DNA of 64,000 bases from Pseudomonadota bacterium (GTDB lineage: Bacteria > Pseudomonadota > Gammaproteobacteria > Burkholderiales > Sulfuriferulaceae): assembly GCA_021845925.1 (NCBI GenBank), contig JAJZUW010000005.1:128232-192231 (forward strand). Direction: 5' to 3'. The notes below the pieces were generated by a model that had not been told where the DNA came from, made no database searches, and saw only the letters and a list, made by a program, of their open reading frames with translations. The position numbers and the translations under genes are program-made. Shown piece after piece: positions 18,666 through 27,294 of the stretch; position 1 is the first letter of the stretch; every line of letters starts with the position of its first letter.

Positions 18666-19709
18666 TCAATCCATCAATGCGCGTGCGGTGGCTACTTGTC
18701 CGCGATAGGCTTCGAACACAGCCTCCAGGGCCTGCTGCATGGTGTATTCCGGTTTCCAGTCCAGATCCTGCATGGTGTTGGTGATGCGCGGCACCCGGTT
18801 CTGGACATCCTGGTACCCTTTGCCATAGTAGGCGTCAGCAGTGGTTTCGACAATGTTCACCCGGGCAGCGCTTTCCCGGTATTCCGGGTATTTTTGCGCC
18901 ATGTCCAGCATCATGTGTGCCAGATCACGGATCGAATGGTTGTTGCCGGGGTTGCCGATGTTGTAGATTTTTCCGGAAGCAACGCCACCCGGATTTTCAA
19001 TGATTTTCATCATGGCGGAAATGCCATCGGCGATGTAGGTGAACGCGCGTTTCTGCAGGCCGCCATCAACCAGTTTGATATCTTCGCCACGCACGATGTG
19101 GCCGAGAAACTGAGTGATTACCCGGGAGCTGCCTTCCTTGGGCGTGTGAATGCTGTCCAGGCCGGCGCCGATCCAGTTGAACGGACGGAACAGGGTGAAA
19201 TCGAGTTCACCCTTCATGCCGTAAGCCCATATCACCCGGTCCATCAGTTGCTTGCTGCAGGAATAGATCCAGCGCGGCTTGTTGATCGGGCCTAGAATCA
19301 GTTCCGAGTTTTCCGGATCGAACTGTTCGTCATGGCACATGCCATAGACTTCGGAAGTGGATGGGAACAGGATACGTTTGCGGTATTTGACGCACTGACG
19401 GACGATCGGCAGATTGGCTTCGAAGTCCAGTTCAAACACACGCAGCGGGTCATTCACATAGGTGGCGGGTGTGGCGATGGCAACCAGTGGCAGGATCACA
19501 TCACATTTCTTGACGTGGTATTCGATCCATTCCTTGTTGATGGTGATGTCGCCTTCGAAGAAATGAAAACGCGGATGATCAGCGAATTCGGCGATCTTGT
19601 CGCGCATCATGTCCATGCCGTAGATTTCCCAGTCAGTGGTTTCCAGGATGCGTTTGGACAGGTGGTGACCAATGAAACCATTGACCCCGAGAATCAGGAT
19701 TTTTTTCAT
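18666..19709 (-). CDS. UDP-glucuronate decarboxylase (stand-alone ArnA C-terminal domain)
   Basis: A 347-residue SDR enzyme matching the dehydrogenase/decarboxylase half of E. coli ArnA, oxidising and decarboxylating UDP-glucuronate to UDP-4-keto-pentose. Visible motifs are LGVNGFIGHHL (NAD-binding), PSTSEVYGMCHD, IYSCSKQLMDRVIWAYG (the Y-x-x-x-K pair) and LFRPFNWIG. In enterobacteria this domain is fused to the formyltransferase; here the two are adjacent genes, 10 bases apart, in reverse fusion order on the transcript (formyltransferase first). Activity is well supported by motifs. Confidence 0.93.
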   Translation of the reverse strand: MKKILILGVNGFIGHHLSKRILETTDWEIYGMDMMRDKIAEFADHPRFHFFEGDITINKEWIEYHVKKCDVILPLVAIATPATYVNDPLRVFELDFEANLPIVRQCVKYRKRILFPSTSEVYGMCHDEQFDPENSELILGPINKPRWIYSCSKQLMDRVIWAYGMKGELDFTLFRPFNWIGAGLDSIHTPKEGSSRVITQFLGHIVRGEDIKLVDGGLQKRAFTYIADGISAMMKIIENPGGVASGKIYNIGNPGNNHSIRDLAHMMLDMAQKYPEYRESAARVNIVETTADAYYGKGYQDVQNRVPRITNTMQDLDWKPEYTMQQALEAVFEAYRGQVATARALMD

Positions 19710-19719
19710 GAGCGTCTCG

Positions 19720-20655
19720 TCAGGAAGAAAGAGGTTGCAGAAGCGGAACCGGCTGACCGTTGGTGACTGTTGACCATTCCGCCGCAGAAAGACAGCGGTT
19801 GTCCCATTCCAGTTCCAGCAGTTGCAGGATCACGCCATCGCCACATTGGGCATAGCAGGCGCGATTATCGCAAAAAAACGTCGGTTTGGCATGAACTCCG
19901 GGCATATCGGAGCGAATTTTGCTGCGCAGGACTCGCAGAGACTTGCCGGCCAGCTGGGTGAATGCGCCCGGATAAGGGGGAGCGACGGCGCGTATCAGGT
20001 TGTGAATGGCCTGTGCCGGCTGGCTCCAGTCGATTTCACCATGTTCCGGACGACGGCCGGAAAAATAGCTGCCCTGGGCCAGGTCCTGCGGTCGGCTTTG
20101 AACCGTGCCGGCCAGAATGGCTGGCATGGCCCGATGCAGGGCGATTTCCGCTGCGCAGACTACCTTGTGGAACACTTCGATTGCCGTATCGTCACTCAGG
20201 ATTGGCACGGCGACCTGTTCGATGATGGCGCCGGCATCGGGTTTTTCGGTCATGTAGTGCAAGGTGGCGCCGGTTTCGTGCTCACCATGGATGATGGCCC
20301 AGTTGACCGGCACCCGCCCGCGGTATTTTGGCAGCAGTGAACCATGCATGTTCAGCGCACCCTGCGGCGCCAGCGCCAGAATTGGTGCTTTCAGCATCTG
20401 CCTGTAATAAAACGAAAACAGAATATCCGGCTGGCAACCGTTGATATGCTGCATCACCGTTTCCGTATTCGGGTCGTCCGGCGTTATCCACGGCAATCCA
20501 TGCCGTTCGCACAGGGCAATCACGCTGTCGAACCAGATGTTTTCACCCGGAGCGTCCTGATGAGTCAGGACGAGGCCGATGTCCACGCCGGCATCCAGCA
20601 ATACCGACAGGCAACGGACACCGACGGTATGATAGGCAAACACCACCGCACGCAT
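19720..20655 (-). CDS. UDP-4-amino-4-deoxy-L-arabinose formyltransferase (stand-alone ArnA N-terminal domain)
   Basis: A 311-residue formyltransferase using 10-formyl-THF to formylate UDP-L-Ara4N. The catalytic triad is intact: Asn and His in LNMHGSLLPKYRGRVPVNW and Asp in EKPDAGAIIEQ. The opening MRAVVFAYHTVGVRCLSVLL matches the N-terminal half of ArnA, but the protein ends where the decarboxylase would begin. It is translated between arnC (3 bases upstream) and the decarboxylase gene. Confidence 0.93.
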   Translation of the reverse strand: MRAVVFAYHTVGVRCLSVLLDAGVDIGLVLTHQDAPGENIWFDSVIALCERHGLPWITPDDPNTETVMQHINGCQPDILFSFYYRQMLKAPILALAPQGALNMHGSLLPKYRGRVPVNWAIIHGEHETGATLHYMTEKPDAGAIIEQVAVPILSDDTAIEVFHKVVCAAEIALHRAMPAILAGTVQSRPQDLAQGSYFSGRRPEHGEIDWSQPAQAIHNLIRAVAPPYPGAFTQLAGKSLRVLRSKIRSDMPGVHAKPTFFCDNRACYAQCGDGVILQLLELEWDNRCLSAAEWSTVTNGQPVPLLQPLSS

Positions 20656-20658
20656 GGG

Positions 20659-21597
20659 TCATTCCTCCCTTTGCAGGATGGTGTCGATCAGATAGCGTGG
20701 ACGCTGGCGTACCTGCTCATAGATCCGGCCAATGTATTCGCCAAGCAGGCCGATGCCGAACAGGATTACGCCGATCAGGAAAAACAGGATGCCAAACAGG
20801 GTAAACACGCCATCGACTTCGGGACCGATAAAAATCCGTCGCAGGGCCAGATACAGCACAAACAACGCGGAAAGCGCAGACAGGCTGACGCCGACCAGCG
20901 AAAAAATCTGCAGCGGCACGACGGAAAATCCGGTCACCAGATCAAAATTGAGCCGGATCAGCTTGTACAGCGAGTATTTGGATTCACCTGCGGCCCGTTC
21001 TTCGTGGGCAACTTCAACTTCGCCAGGATTGCGGGAATAGGTATAGGCCAGGGCTGGAATAAAGGTGTTGGCTTCCCGGCTGTGATTGATGGCGTTGATG
21101 ATGTCACGGCTATAGGCGCGCAGCATGCAACCCTGGTCACTCATCACCACATGGGTGATTTTCTCGCGCAGTCGGTTCATGGCCCATGAGGCATGGCGTC
21201 GCCAGGAAACATCCTGGCGTTGCTGACGCACCCCACCGACATAGTCATAACCCTCGTCCATGCGCGCCAGCAGTTTGCCGATTTCTTCCGGTGGATTCTG
21301 CAGGTCGGCATCCAGCGTGACTACCCGGTCGCCACGGCAGTTGGCAAATCCGGACAGAATGGCCATGTGCTGGCCGAAATTGCCGGCCAGCAAGATCACG
21401 CGCGTCACGTCTGGGCGTTGCTGGAACTGCTCGCGCAACAGGGCTGCGGAGCGATCCCGGCTGCCGTCGTTGACGAACAGGACTTCATAACTGAGGTTCA
21501 GGGCATCCAGAGCCGGGTACAGACGGGCAAACAGGGCGGCGAGGCCTTGCTCTTCGTTATATACCGGGATGACAACCGAAAGCTGAACGGCGCTCAT
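20659..21597 (-). CDS. arnC: Undecaprenyl-phosphate 4-deoxy-4-formamido-L-arabinose transferase
   Basis: A 312-residue GT2 membrane glycosyltransferase that transfers Ara4FN from UDP to undecaprenyl phosphate. It has SVVIPVYNEEQGLAALF at the start, the DLD/DxD region VVTLDADLQNPPEEI, and GNFGQHMAILSGFANCRGD. Two C-terminal membrane helices are visible (FSVVPLQIFSLVGVSLSALS and FFLIGVILFGIGLLGEYIGR). The ATG at 21597 overlaps the arnB stop (ATGA) and is chosen over an upstream in-frame start at 21636. Confidence 0.94.
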   Translation of the reverse strand: MSAVQLSVVIPVYNEEQGLAALFARLYPALDALNLSYEVLFVNDGSRDRSAALLREQFQQRPDVTRVILLAGNFGQHMAILSGFANCRGDRVVTLDADLQNPPEEIGKLLARMDEGYDYVGGVRQQRQDVSWRRHASWAMNRLREKITHVVMSDQGCMLRAYSRDIINAINHSREANTFIPALAYTYSRNPGEVEVAHEERAAGESKYSLYKLIRLNFDLVTGFSVVPLQIFSLVGVSLSALSALFVLYLALRRIFIGPEVDGVFTLFGILFFLIGVILFGIGLLGEYIGRIYEQVRQRPRYLIDTILQREE

Positions 21598-22727
21598 GTG
21601 AGGGATTCCTTCAGGGTGAGTCGCAGGGCTTCGCACACGCGATCGACATCGGAGTCGGTCATGGCCGGAAACAATGGCAGGGTGATGGTAGCAGAGCCAA
21701 TGGCTTCGGCATGCGGAAATTCGCCTTCATGGTGGCCCATGCCACGGTAGAGCCGGAACAGGTGGATGGCAGGGTAATGCACGCCCAGCGCGATGCCGCG
21801 TTCGCGCATGCGTGCGATGAATTCGCCACGACTGGCATGCATGTTGGCTAGCGGAAGCGTCAGCTGGAACATGTGCCAGTTGCTGTCGGTGAAATTGGCC
21901 GGCGGCAGGCCGAATCCGCTGTTCTGGCCAAGCAGGTCAAAATAGCGGCGCGCCAGATGGCGACGACGTTCGGTAAATGCGGCCAGATGTGGCAATTGCC
22001 CCAGTCCGATGGCTGCGGCAATGTCGGTCAGATTGAATTTGCCGCCGGCCACATCGACTTCCATGCCGCCATCTGCATGACGCACGACCCCTTGCAGGCG
22101 CAAACGTTCACACAGACTGGTCTGGCTGTCATCTGGCAGTACCAGACAGCCACCTTCCCCGGTGGTGATGTTCTTGTTGGCGTGAAAACTGAATGCAACC
22201 AGATCACCGAAACTGCCGATGGGCTTGCCGCGCCAGCTCGAACCAAACGACTGGCAGGCATCCTCGATGACGCGCAGCTGATGCTTGTGCGCAATCGCAT
22301 ACAGGCGGTCGCGATCAACCGGCAGGCCGGCAAGGTCTACCGGAATGATGGCACGCGTACGTTTGGTGATGGCAGCCTCGATTTTATCGAGATCGATGTT
22401 GCGCGTTACCGGATCGGCATCCACAAACACCGGCGTGGCACCGGCCAGCACAATAACATTGGCGGTGGCAACCCAGGACAGTGGGGTGGTGATGACTTCA
22501 TCGCCTGGACCGATACCGGCCAGGTCGAGCGCGATTTCAAGTGCGGCAGTGCCCGAATTCAGGCAACGTACCGGACGGCCTGCCAGCAAGGCAGACAGTT
22601 CGCGTTCGAGAGCCTGTACTTTCGGGCCACTGGTGAGCCAGCCGGAGCGCAGTACGCCAGTCACGGCCTCAATGGTCTGATCGTCAATGCTGGGGCGGGT
22701 AAAAGGCAGAATGTCCATTATGTCCAT
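21594..22727 (-). CDS. arnB: UDP-4-amino-4-deoxy-L-arabinose aminotransferase
   Basis: A PLP-dependent aminotransferase of the DegT/DnrJ/EryC1/StrS family that converts UDP-4-keto-pentose to UDP-L-Ara4N. Of two close in-frame starts I take the ATG at 22727 (MDIMDILPFTRPSI; the next is 22718), since the family begins MDFLPFSRPS-like; 377 residues result. The PLP-lysine motif is FHANKNITTGEGGCLVLPDD near residue 183, and NSGTAALEIALDLAGIGPGD is the cofactor-phosphate region. The substrate-interaction block NWHMFQLTL follows. It overlaps arnC by 4 bases. Confidence 0.93.
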   Translation of the reverse strand: MDIMDILPFTRPSIDDQTIEAVTGVLRSGWLTSGPKVQALERELSALLAGRPVRCLNSGTAALEIALDLAGIGPGDEVITTPLSWVATANVIVLAGATPVFVDADPVTRNIDLDKIEAAITKRTRAIIPVDLAGLPVDRDRLYAIAHKHQLRVIEDACQSFGSSWRGKPIGSFGDLVAFSFHANKNITTGEGGCLVLPDDSQTSLCERLRLQGVVRHADGGMEVDVAGGKFNLTDIAAAIGLGQLPHLAAFTERRRHLARRYFDLLGQNSGFGLPPANFTDSNWHMFQLTLPLANMHASRGEFIARMRERGIALGVHYPAIHLFRLYRGMGHHEGEFPHAEAIGSATITLPLFPAMTDSDVDRVCEALRLTLKESLT

Positions 22728-22782
22728 GCGTATTGAAAGGGCAAATGATTGCAGAATGGGGCGCGTTGTCAATGGTTCTGCA

Positions 22783-23154
22783 TCAGTTGCGGGTGATCAG
22801 GAACACGCCAAACATGATGACCAGGATGCCGGCGATCCGGGTGACAGTCAGGGCTTCGCCGAACAACAGCCACGAAGCCACTGCGGTGACAATGTAACCG
22901 AAAGAGACCATCGGATAGGCCAGACTGACTTCGACGCGCGACAGCACCATGATCCAGGCCACCACGCTGACCACATAGCAGGTCAGGCCTCCCAGAATAT
23001 GGGGTTCTGTCGCCAGTTTCCAGCCGACCGGCCACAGGTTGTCAAGCGTAAAGGCGAATTCGCCAATTGTCCTGGTGCCAGCTTTCAGCAACAATTGGGC
23101 GGCTGCGTTGAGAAACACTCCGCTCAGCAGCAACAACCAGCTTACCCAGCTCAT
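22783..23154 (-). CDS. ArnE/ArnF-like flippase subunit (single copy)
   Basis: A 123-residue, four-helix membrane protein of the SMR/EamA-like group. It begins MSWVSWLLLLSGVFLNAAAQ, typical of ArnE/ArnF, with ILGGLTCYVVSVVAWIMVLS and SLAYPMVSFGYIVTAVASW helices. In enterobacteria ArnE and ArnF work as a pair to flip Ara4N-phosphoundecaprenol to the periplasm; here only one such gene is seen, so the flippase may be a homodimer. The start overlaps the arnT stop by 4 bases (ATGA). Confidence 0.85.
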   Translation of the reverse strand: MSWVSWLLLLSGVFLNAAAQLLLKAGTRTIGEFAFTLDNLWPVGWKLATEPHILGGLTCYVVSVVAWIMVLSRVEVSLAYPMVSFGYIVTAVASWLLFGEALTVTRIAGILVIMFGVFLITRN

Positions 23155-24821
23155 GGTTGCCCCTTCTGTGGTGTGACCACCACCACGCGGCGGGTATCAC
23201 GCGCGATGATTTGCATGTGGAGGCCATCCTGTTGGAGTTTCTGGTATTCCTCAGGCGACATGACAGCCAGTGCATAAGGCTGGTGTGGCCACAGGGCTTC
23301 AAACTGTTTCACGGTCGGAATCCACTTGTCGGGTTCCTGCTGGATGCCGAATTCCATTTCGTCGGGATGGGCCACCAGCGTGAGCGTGCGGTGCAGATAG
23401 GGCGGCAGAGTCTGTTCGTACATGGCCACGCTATAGAACGGTACGCCGGGCCGAAGCCAGGGGCGGATGGCCGGTACGAGATGGCGCGCGGAACTGGCCG
23501 GCGAGAGTTTGTCGTATCCGATGTAGACCATCTGACCCATCAGCAGGCTGCCAATGGTCAGCAAGGTGACGGCATGCAGGATCCTGTCGCGACGGGCCAG
23601 TTGCATGGCGCGCAGGATGGCCATCAGCCAGATGAAGGCAGCCAGTTCCAGATACACGGCGAAACCTTGATACAGCGCCACTGGCACCTGTTCGCTGGCA
23701 CTGCGGGTGGCAAACGGAGATGCAGCCAGCATGATTGCGGCCAGGATAGCGGCTGGCCACCACTGGCGGGCCAGCTGCCGACCGTTCATGCGGCTCATCT
23801 GTTCACCGGTCAGCAAGGCAAGTGCGGGAAAAATGGGCAGGATGTAAGGCACCAGCTTGGAATGGGAGACACTGAAAAACACAAAAATGAACACTGACCA
23901 GACCATCAGCATGGTTCCGGGTGAAAAACCGGATTGTCTGGGCTGGCGGAACAGCAGGTGCTGTTTCAGGGCAAACAGCATGTTGCCGGTCCACGGCAAC
24001 ATGCCAATCAGCACCACGAAAATGAAGGTGTACCAGGGGTGTTCGCGGCCGGCAATAGGGGTGAGAAAGCGCAGCCAGTGTTCATGGATGAAAAAAAACC
24101 AGAGGAATTCGGGATTGGCTCGCGATACCAGAATAAACCAGGGCAGGACGATCAGCAGAAAAAGTACCAGCCCGGGCAGCAGGTGCAACCGGGTCCAGAT
24201 CTGCCATTCGCGTCGGAGCAGAGTGTAGACGATCAGCACGGCACCTGGCAGGACAATGCCGATCAGCCCCTTGCTCAGCATGGAAAATCCCATGGCCGCC
24301 CAGCACAGCATCATCCAGCCGAAGCGGTGTCTGGTCGAATTGCTGGCCTGTCCGAGCAGCAGAGCCATGAGACTCAGGCTCATGAAAAAAGTGACCCCCA
24401 TGTCGAGGATATTGATATGACCAATGGCAAAGTAGAGAAAACTGCCGGCCAGGACACAGGCCGCCAGAAATCCCGCCCGTCGGTTCCACAGCAGGCTGCC
24501 AGTCATGAACGTCGCCAGAATGCCGGCAAATCCAGTCAGGGCGGACCACAGACGTGCTGTCCATTCGTGTTCGCCAAAAGCCTGGTACGCCAGGGCAGTG
24601 GTCCAGTATTGCAATGCCGGCTTTTCGAAATATTTGAGTCCGTTCAGTCTGGGGGTGATCCAGTTGCCGCTGGACAGCATTTCGCGCGGGATTTCGGCGT
24701 AACGGCCTTCATCGGGACGAACCAGTGCATTGTGCCCTATCGTGGCAAACCAGATGACGGCGAGCAGTACAAGACAAAACAGCAGAAAGGGGCCGGTGGG
24801 AGCCGGATGCTGGGATTTCAA
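23151..24821 (-). CDS. arnT: Undecaprenyl phosphate-alpha-4-amino-4-deoxy-L-arabinose arabinosyl transferase
   Basis: A 556-residue polytopic membrane enzyme that puts Ara4N onto lipid A phosphate and so lowers binding of cationic peptides. The key periplasmic loop has ALVRPDEGRYAEIPREMLSS, then YFEKPALQYWTTALAYQ, both classic ArnT motifs. About twelve membrane helices are followed by a soluble C-terminal part. It is the first gene of the leftward operon; the ArnF-like gene overlaps its end. This order (T, F, B, C, formyltransferase, decarboxylase, D, second T) differs from the enterobacterial BCADTEF order. Confidence 0.93.
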   Translation of the reverse strand: MKSQHPAPTGPFLLFCLVLLAVIWFATIGHNALVRPDEGRYAEIPREMLSSGNWITPRLNGLKYFEKPALQYWTTALAYQAFGEHEWTARLWSALTGFAGILATFMTGSLLWNRRAGFLAACVLAGSFLYFAIGHINILDMGVTFFMSLSLMALLLGQASNSTRHRFGWMMLCWAAMGFSMLSKGLIGIVLPGAVLIVYTLLRREWQIWTRLHLLPGLVLFLLIVLPWFILVSRANPEFLWFFFIHEHWLRFLTPIAGREHPWYTFIFVVLIGMLPWTGNMLFALKQHLLFRQPRQSGFSPGTMLMVWSVFIFVFFSVSHSKLVPYILPIFPALALLTGEQMSRMNGRQLARQWWPAAILAAIMLAASPFATRSASEQVPVALYQGFAVYLELAAFIWLMAILRAMQLARRDRILHAVTLLTIGSLLMGQMVYIGYDKLSPASSARHLVPAIRPWLRPGVPFYSVAMYEQTLPPYLHRTLTLVAHPDEMEFGIQQEPDKWIPTVKQFEALWPHQPYALAVMSPEEYQKLQQDGLHMQIIARDTRRVVVVTPQKGQP

Positions 24822-24906
24822 GACGAAAGGGCCTGTGGATCAGAAGTGGGTGGATTATAGCAAAATGCCTGCGCACAGGCAGGAATCATCACTGTTCGCA
24901 CCCATG

Positions 24907-25950
24907 TCAGATCAGATGGCGAGCCGAAAGCTCGTCCTTGATATAGGCATAATAGATCGGGGCAGCGACGAGTCCGGCCAGGCCAAAGGCTGATTCCATC
25001 AGCACCATGGCGATGAGCAGTTCCCAAGCCCGTGCGTGGATGCTGGAACCGACAATGCGCGCGTTGAGGAAATATTCCAGTTTGTGAATCAGGAGCAGGA
25101 AACCAAGGGATCCTGTTGCCGTCACCAGAGAATGGCTCAGGCTGACAACAATGATGACGGTATTGGACATCAGGTTGCCGATCACCGGAATCAGGCCGGT
25201 GAGGAAAGTGATGAAAATCATGGTCTTGACAAGTGGCAGACTGATGCCAAGCATGGGCAGGAGAATCGCCAGGTAGGCTGCCGTGATCAGAGTGTTGATG
25301 CTGGCAATACGTACCTGGGCCAGGACAATCCGGCTGAAGGACTGGCGCAGGCGAACGGCCCGTTCGGCCAGTGCCCGTGCGAGCGGAGCCTTCAGCACCG
25401 GGCCGTTCAGATCGTGCAGGGAAAGCATCGCGCCGATGATCATGCCCAGCAGCATGTGCACCAGCAGCCGACCCATTTCCGCACCAGCCAGTTGCAGATT
25501 GGCGGCGTGGGTTTTCAGCCAGAGACTGATGGCTTCACGAATGGCGTCGGCATCGGTCGGTATGTAAGTTGCGGCCCAGGCGGGAATGGCATTGCGGGTG
25601 CTGTCCAGAATTTGCGCCATCCGGTCGAACAGGACGGATAAATTGTTGTTGTTCGAGTGCAGGAAGGCCAGCAGTGCCAGAATTGCCAGGGCAATCACGA
25701 AGGTTGCGGCAGCGGCCAGCACGCCAACGGCCAGTGGTTGTGAACGTTGTCCCGGCAGTCTGCGTTCGATGGCGGGCGAAATCATGTGCACCAGTTCGAA
25801 TACCAGCAGGCCGGCCAGCAAGGCTGGCAACAGGTGCAACAGCAAAACCAGCAGGAGCAGACCGGCCGTGATCAGCCAGGCAGCCACTTCACATCGCGAA
25901 GGCGGGGATGGTTGGGCGGACGTTGTTGCAATGACTGGATGGTTTTTCAT
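24907..25950 (-). CDS. AI-2E family transporter (PerM/YdiK-type membrane protein)
   Basis: A 347-residue polytopic membrane protein of the AI-2E exporter family. The ATG at 25950 (MKNHPVIATTSAQP) is preferred to an upstream in-frame ATG at 26046 that would add a non-hydrophobic tail. About eight membrane helices are visible, including LITAGLLLLVLLLHLLPALL near the start. The family signature region GLIPVIGNLMSNTVIIVVSL and the C-terminal helix pair are present. Members export small molecules or act in ion homeostasis; the substrate here is unknown. It lies 85 bases upstream of the arn operon on the same strand, so it may or may not be co-transcribed. Confidence 0.85.
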   Translation of the reverse strand: MKNHPVIATTSAQPSPPSRCEVAAWLITAGLLLLVLLLHLLPALLAGLLVFELVHMISPAIERRLPGQRSQPLAVGVLAAAATFVIALAILALLAFLHSNNNNLSVLFDRMAQILDSTRNAIPAWAATYIPTDADAIREAISLWLKTHAANLQLAGAEMGRLLVHMLLGMIIGAMLSLHDLNGPVLKAPLARALAERAVRLRQSFSRIVLAQVRIASINTLITAAYLAILLPMLGISLPLVKTMIFITFLTGLIPVIGNLMSNTVIIVVSLSHSLVTATGSLGFLLLIHKLEYFLNARIVGSSIHARAWELLIAMVLMESAFGLAGLVAAPIYYAYIKDELSARHLI

Positions 25951-26129
25951 GGTGGATTGACAATGTAAAGGATGAACGGTTAGATTCCGGATGCTCCATT
26001 CCAGAAGGTTGCTTCGCCGATAGCCGGCAACCGGAAGGAAATCCACCAGCTGGTCTCAGGTGCTTTCTGTCAGCACATCGTCTGCCGGCGCACTTTATGT
26101 TGTGTCATTTTATACTGAGGAGTTTTCAA

Positions 26130-26729
26130 ATGGCTGTTCTTGTCTGCAAGCCCGCCCCCGATTTTACAGCGACCGCTGTACTTGGCAACAATGAGATCAA
26201 GGATATTACCTTTTCCGAATTCACCCGTGGCAAATACGTGGTCATGTTCTTTTATCCGCTTGATTTCACGTTTGTCTGTCCGTCAGAGCTGATTGCGTTC
26301 GATCACCGTCTGAATGAGTTCACCAGTCGTGGCGTCGAGGTGATCGGTGTGTCGATCGATTCCCAGTTTACCCATCTGGCCTGGAAAAACACGCCAGTGA
26401 ACAAAGGCGGTATTGGCCAGGTCCGTTATACCTTGCTGGCCGACGTCAAGCACGAGATTGCCAGAGCTTATGATGTGGAGCTGGATGGTGGCGTCGCTCT
26501 GCGCGGTTCTTTCCTGATCGACAAGGCCGGCGTTGTCCGGCACCAGGTGGTCAACGATTTGCCGCTTGGCCGCAATGTGGATGAAATGCTGCGCATGGTT
26601 GATGCTCTCCAGTTTACCGAAGAGCATGGTGAAGTGTGTCCGGCTGGCTGGCACAAGGGTGATGCCGGCATGAATGCCTCGCCGGCTGGCGTGGCCGAGT
26701 ATCTGGCGGAGCATGCCGACCAGCTGTAA
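26130..26729 (+). CDS. 2-Cys peroxiredoxin (AhpC/Prx1 type)
   Basis: A 199-residue typical 2-Cys peroxiredoxin. The peroxidatic Cys is in FYPLDFTFVCPSELIAFD near residue 49, and the resolving Cys in EHGEVCPAGWHKGDAG near residue 170. It reduces hydrogen peroxide and organic peroxides with a thioredoxin or AhpF-like partner. The ATG at 26130 is preferred (GAGGAG-like ribosome-binding site at 26117-26122) over an upstream in-frame ATG at 26097. A terminator-like hairpin follows (separate entry) and a TlpA-like thioredoxin converges on it. Confidence 0.93.
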   Translation: MAVLVCKPAPDFTATAVLGNNEIKDITFSEFTRGKYVVMFFYPLDFTFVCPSELIAFDHRLNEFTSRGVEVIGVSIDSQFTHLAWKNTPVNKGGIGQVRYTLLADVKHEIARAYDVELDGGVALRGSFLIDKAGVVRHQVVNDLPLGRNVDEMLRMVDALQFTEEHGEVCPAGWHKGDAGMNASPAGVAEYLAEHADQL

Positions 26730-26734
26730 CCAGC

Positions 26735-27262
26735 TCAGTGTCTGTTTCCGGCGGCGGGCTGCGGCCCGCCGTTTTGTACCGTCGTGCTGGCTTTGCCAGC
26801 CGACGGCTTGTCCGGATGCTGGTTGATGTAACGCGACACGGCAGCCTGGGTCAGCGGTCCGACCTGGTAGGCCACAATCTTGCCTTGCGGATTGAACAGG
26901 TAAGAAGTCGGTAATCCCTGCACTTCGCCCACTTGCGCGGCGATGGCGTCATTGCCCATCACAATGGGATAGTTGATGTGCATCTGGCGGACAAAGTCGC
27001 TGACCTGTGCAGGAGAATCGTAATCCATGGCAATGCCGATAATGGTCAGTTTGCCATTCTGGTATTGTTTCTGCAGTGCGATCAGGTCCGGAATTTCAGC
27101 CCGGCAAGGTGGGCACCAGGTGGCCCAGAAATTGACCAGAACCCATTTGCCATGATAGCTGGCCAGGTTTTGCGGATGGCCCTGGCTGTCGATAAAATTG
27201 AAGGCCATGCTTGCAGTGGAGGCCAGAACGAGAGACAGCGCGAGCAGGATGCGTGTGAGCAT
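26735..27262 (-). CDS. TlpA-like periplasmic thioredoxin
   Basis: A 175-residue exported thioredoxin-fold protein. A signal peptide (LTRILLALSLVLASTASMAF) precedes the domain. The active site is NFWATWCPPCRAEIPDL, and the cis-Pro region is QGLPTSYLFNPQGK. TlpA/ResA-type proteins reduce disulfides in cytochrome c or copper-site proteins in the periplasm. The ATG at 27262 is used rather than upstream codons, because it gives the clean signal peptide. The extreme C-terminus (GGPQPAAGNRH) is encoded by the DNA of the hairpin that also terminates the convergent peroxiredoxin gene. Confidence 0.88.
   Translation of the reverse strand: MLTRILLALSLVLASTASMAFNFIDSQGHPQNLASYHGKWVLVNFWATWCPPCRAEIPDLIALQKQYQNGKLTIIGIAMDYDSPAQVSDFVRQMHINYPIVMGNDAIAAQVGEVQGLPTSYLFNPQGKIVAYQVGPLTQAAVSRYINQHPDKPSAGKASTTVQNGGPQPAAGNRH
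26753..26776. terminator. Hairpin terminator shared by peroxiredoxin and tlpA ends
   Basis: GGCGGGC-TGCG-GCCCGCC followed by GTTTTG on the plus strand, 24 bases after the peroxiredoxin stop. The same bases encode the last residues of the convergent TlpA-like gene, so the terminator is inside that coding sequence. Confidence 0.75.
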
Positions 27263-27294
27263 GTAACTTCCTGATTGAATGATGACCAGAGTAA

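Noticed and set aside
17928-19295. 455-codon open frame on the plus strand
   Set aside because: Antisense to arnD and the UDP-glucuronate decarboxylase; no recognisable domain.
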